From Rikenella microfusus (GTDB lineage: Bacteria; Bacteroidota; Bacteroidia; Bacteroidales; SZUA-534), in assembly GCA_020719105.1 (NCBI GenBank), contig DYQV01000102.1, positions 1 through 8,234 on the forward strand: 8,234 nt of DNA. The letters run 5' to 3'. Under the pieces are notes generated by a model. That model saw only the letters and a list, made by a program, of their open reading frames with translations, was not told the DNA's origin and did no database searches. Made by a program: the position numbers and the translations under genes. How positions within the stretch are numbered: the stretch's first letter is position 1; each line of letters begins with the position of its first letter. Of the stretch, positions 6,184-8,234 are shown piece after piece.

Positions 6184-8151
6184 ATGGAAAGCATAAGCAC
6201 TACAATTAATAATCTCAGCAATTATAAGATTTTTTTAATTGCCCTAATTGGTAGTTTTATTTTGTATGGGAACACTTTGCACAACAACTATACATTGGAT
6301 GATGCCATTGTTATTACCAAGAATGAATTCACCAAGCAAGGTTTTAAGGGATTGTCAAAAATCCTGACTACCGATTCTTTTACCGGTTTTTTTGGTAAAG
6401 AGAAGAAGCTAGTTGCCGGCGGCCGATATCGGCCTTTATCAGTGGCTTCATTTGCTATGGAATACCAATTCTTTGGTGAAAATCCATTTATCAGTCATTT
6501 GCTGAATCTTATTTTTTATGCCCTAATTGTTTTCTTGATATTTTGGGTTATTACCAGTTTACTATCCCAAACTTTACTGCTCCATCAAAAAATAATTTCC
6601 TTATCTGCAGCACTGCTTTTTATGCTGCACCCGGTTCACACCGAAGTGGTAGCCAATATTAAAGGGCGCGATGAACTTTTTAGTGTTCTCTTTTCGTTGC
6701 TGACATTTTGGGCAATCTTAAAACACCTTCAAAAACCTCATTGGATATGGTTGCCAGCCTCCATAATATTTCTATTCATGGCTGCAATGTCGAAGGAGAA
6801 TTCCTTGGCATTTGTATTTATTATTCCTTTAGCACTCTACTTTTTCGCATCGGTTCCCATTAAAAAAATAGCTTCAACAACCATCTTATTATTAGTACCG
6901 GCCTTGATTTTTATTATTATCCGGCAAAAAGTCTTAGGTGGATTTACCGCACCTATTGCCGATGAATTAATGAATAATCCTTTTTTAGATGCCAGTACTT
7001 CGCAAAAATTGGCCACTGTTTTTTATACCTGGATCATTTATTTTAAACTTTTATTTTTCCCTCACCCGCTTACTTTCGATTATTATCCTTACCACATTGC
7101 ATTAGTGGGATTTAACAATGGCATTGTGGTGCTGATGCTAGTACTTTTAATACTTCTTGCAGTTATTGCTTTCAACGGTTTAAAAAACAAAACCATTTAT
7201 TCCTTTTCAATCATAGCTTTTGCCGCCTCATTTTTAATGGTGTCAAACCTGTTCTTTCCGGTAGGGACCTTTATGAATGAGCGCTTTGTTTTTATGCCTT
7301 CTCTATATTGGAGCTTTGCTATTTCGGCCTTATTGATTTCTATATTTCAAAAAAGCAACACTTACAAGTTTGTTAAACCTTTAATATGGGCTATTAGCCT
7401 TTATTTATTATTATTTTTTACATATAAAACCATTGCAAGAAACCAAGCATGGAAGGACGATTTGACCCTTTTTACTACCGATGTAAAAACTTCAGTAAAT
7501 GGGGCAAAAAGTAACTGTTCGGCTGGTGGCAAACTTTGGGAATACGGAAAAACACTCAAAGATACGGCTGAGCAAAAAGTACAATTCAATTTGTCTGAAA
7601 TTTATCTAAGAAAGGCCGTTCAAATCCATCCAACCTATTCGGATGCATGGCTACTGTTAGGTAACGTGCTTTTCGATAATAAACAAAACATTGAAGAATC
7701 GGTACAATGTTATGTAAAAGTTATTCAATGGAATCCGAACAACGAAAATGCTTGGCAAAACATGGATATTGTGCTGCAAAATAGCAGCAACAAAGAGCTT
7801 CAACTCAACTATTATCTAAAAGCCAATACTATTAATCAATCCCGATATTTGATGAATTACAGGTTGGGGGTTTTGTATGGCCGATATTTTGGCGATTTAA
7901 ATAAAAGCATCCAATATTTAAGCCAAGCCACCAAACTAGATCCAACCAAAGCTGAAGCATTTAAAGATTTAGGAACCGCCTTTGGAATTTCCGGCAATAC
8001 CAAGGAAGCTTACACTGCATTCAGAAAAGCGGTAGCCATTGATCCTGATGATGTACAAACCTTAACCAATTTGGTGTTTGCAAGTCAACAACTTGGATTA
8101 GCGGCTGAGGCACAAGAATATTTGAAGAAGGTGGAAATGATAAAGAAATAG
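6184..8151 (+). CDS. TMTC-like polytopic GT-C protein (putative protein O-mannosyltransferase) with C-terminal TPRs
   Basis: This 655-residue protein has about twelve hydrophobic segments in its first 416 residues, followed by a TPR region to the end. TMTC and PMT family GT-C enzymes move a sugar from a lipid-phosphate carrier to Ser/Thr of proteins on the outer face of the membrane. Family-type motifs visible here are the acidic D39-D40 in the first external loop (NNYTLDDA), GRYRPLSVASF followed by ISHLLNLIFY (80-112), LHPVHTEVVANIKGRDELFS (149-167), MSKENSLAF (202-210) and MNERFVFMPSLYW (364-376). TPR-like repeats are clearest at about 486-519 and 590-623, with partial ones at about 471-485, 557-589 and 624-652. 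By analogy with TMTCs the TPRs would lie in the periplasm and bind protein substrates. Donor sugar and acceptor are not readable from sequence; many bacterial members are labelled only as TPR proteins. The ATG lies 3 bp after the triple-FKBP stop, so the genes are co-transcribed. Confidence 0.78.
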   Translation: MESISTTINNLSNYKIFLIALIGSFILYGNTLHNNYTLDDAIVITKNEFTKQGFKGLSKILTTDSFTGFFGKEKKLVAGGRYRPLSVASFAMEYQFFGENPFISHLLNLIFYALIVFLIFWVITSLLSQTLLLHQKIISLSAALLFMLHPVHTEVVANIKGRDELFSVLFSLLTFWAILKHLQKPHWIWLPASIIFLFMAAMSKENSLAFVFIIPLALYFFASVPIKKIASTTILLLVPALIFIIIRQKVLGGFTAPIADELMNNPFLDASTSQKLATVFYTWIIYFKLLFFPHPLTFDYYPYHIALVGFNNGIVVLMLVLLILLAVIAFNGLKNKTIYSFSIIAFAASFLMVSNLFFPVGTFMNERFVFMPSLYWSFAISALLISIFQKSNTYKFVKPLIWAISLYLLLFFTYKTIARNQAWKDDLTLFTTDVKTSVNGAKSNCSAGGKLWEYGKTLKDTAEQKVQFNLSEIYLRKAVQIHPTYSDAWLLLGNVLFDNKQNIEESVQCYVKVIQWNPNNENAWQNMDIVLQNSSNKELQLNYYLKANTINQSRYLMNYRLGVLYGRYFGDLNKSIQYLSQATKLDPTKAEAFKDLGTAFGISGNTKEAYTAFRKAVAIDPDDVQTLTNLVFASQQLGLAAEAQEYLKKVEMIKK

Positions 8152-8169
8152 TAAGTTACAATAATTATT

Positions 8170-8177
8170 TAGTTTTG
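8170..8177 (+). promoter_or_regulatory. Bacteroidota-type -7 promoter box (TAGTTTTG)
   Basis: TAGTTTTG matches the TAnnTTTG consensus exactly and ends 17 bp before the ATG at 8195. It lies in the short gap after the TMTC-like gene. No TTG -33 element stands out at the usual distance. No hairpin terminator is visible between 8152 and 8169, so read-through from the upstream cluster is possible. Confidence 0.42.
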
Positions 8178-8194
8178 TATCATCGGTTACGTAT

Positions 8195-8234
8195 ATGAAA
8201 CGTTTGGCATTTCGAAGCACTTTCCTGTCAAGTT
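8195..8234 (+). CDS. 5' end of a probable exported protein, cut by the window end
   Basis: An ORF opens with ATG at 8195 and stays open to the window edge, giving MKRLAFRSTFLSS. The basic N-terminus (K2, R3, R7) followed by hydrophobic residues looks like the start of a signal peptide or lipoprotein signal. It is preceded by an exact -7 promoter box. Only 13 codons are visible, so neither the product nor the reality of the gene can be settled. Confidence 0.4.
   Translation, partial: MKRLAFRSTFLSS

Noticed and set aside
7401..7589. 62-codon open frame on the minus strand
   Set aside because: It is antisense to the last membrane helix and the linker of the TMTC-like gene, with no leader or motif of its own.
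6184..8151. Reading the TMTC-like gene as an O-antigen ligase (WaaL) or oligosaccharyltransferase (PglL-type)
   Set aside because: The protein has the first-loop D-D, the LHPVHTE and ERFVFMPS motifs and C-terminal TPRs of TMTC-like proteins, and I do not see the large late periplasmic loop typical of Wzy/WaaL/PglL proteins.
1..8234. CRISPR array, tRNA or rRNA gene, insertion sequence, phage or defence genes
   Set aside because: No regularly spaced direct repeats, transposase or integrase motifs, terminal inverted repeats or RNA gene signatures were seen; almost all of the window is covered by recognisable coding sequence.

Overview
The window looks like chromosomal DNA of a member of the Bacteroidota. 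It is AT-rich, its genes lack Shine-Dalgarno sequences and instead have A-rich leaders, and two intergenic stretches contain the TAnnTTTG -7 box used by the primary sigma factor of this phylum. The gene families fit as well: a DUF6249-type membrane protein, an ECF sigma factor with a coupled small membrane partner, NrnA, and GldI-like FKBP lipoproteins. The genus cannot be told from this stretch. Every gene I accept is on the + strand.

Layout. Positions 1-239 hold no intact gene, but 3-164 reads like the decayed or truncated 3' end of a beta-strand-rich protein. Positions 240-1549 hold three tightly packed genes: a small three-helix membrane protein, an ECF sigma factor, and a two-helix membrane protein that overlaps the sigma gene by 4 bp and is the likely sigma regulator. 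After a 69-bp gap with a phylum-type promoter comes a long unidirectional cluster (1619-8151) with gaps of 3 to 27 bp: nrnA (DHH/DHHA1 phosphoesterase, TTG start), four consecutive FKBP-type peptidyl-prolyl isomerase genes, and a 655-residue polytopic GT-C-like protein with C-terminal TPRs resembling the TMTC protein O-mannosyltransferases. After 8151 there is a second TAnnTTTG box and the first 13 codons of another probable exported protein, cut by the window end.

The most notable feature is the FKBP cluster. The four genes encode one, two, two and three FKBP-fold domains (eight in all), and the domains differ in how well the FKBP active site is kept. The first gene has lost the F-D and W positions. 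The next two each pair a degenerate N-terminal domain with a better C-terminal one. The last is a triple-domain protein with mostly intact sites. Three are predicted lipoproteins and the fourth has an ordinary signal peptide, so the set should work in the cell envelope. With the TMTC-like enzyme 3 bp downstream, the cluster may be an envelope protein folding and O-glycosylation module. That joint role is inference. The individual families are well known, and I see no defence system, mobile element, CRISPR array or RNA gene here.
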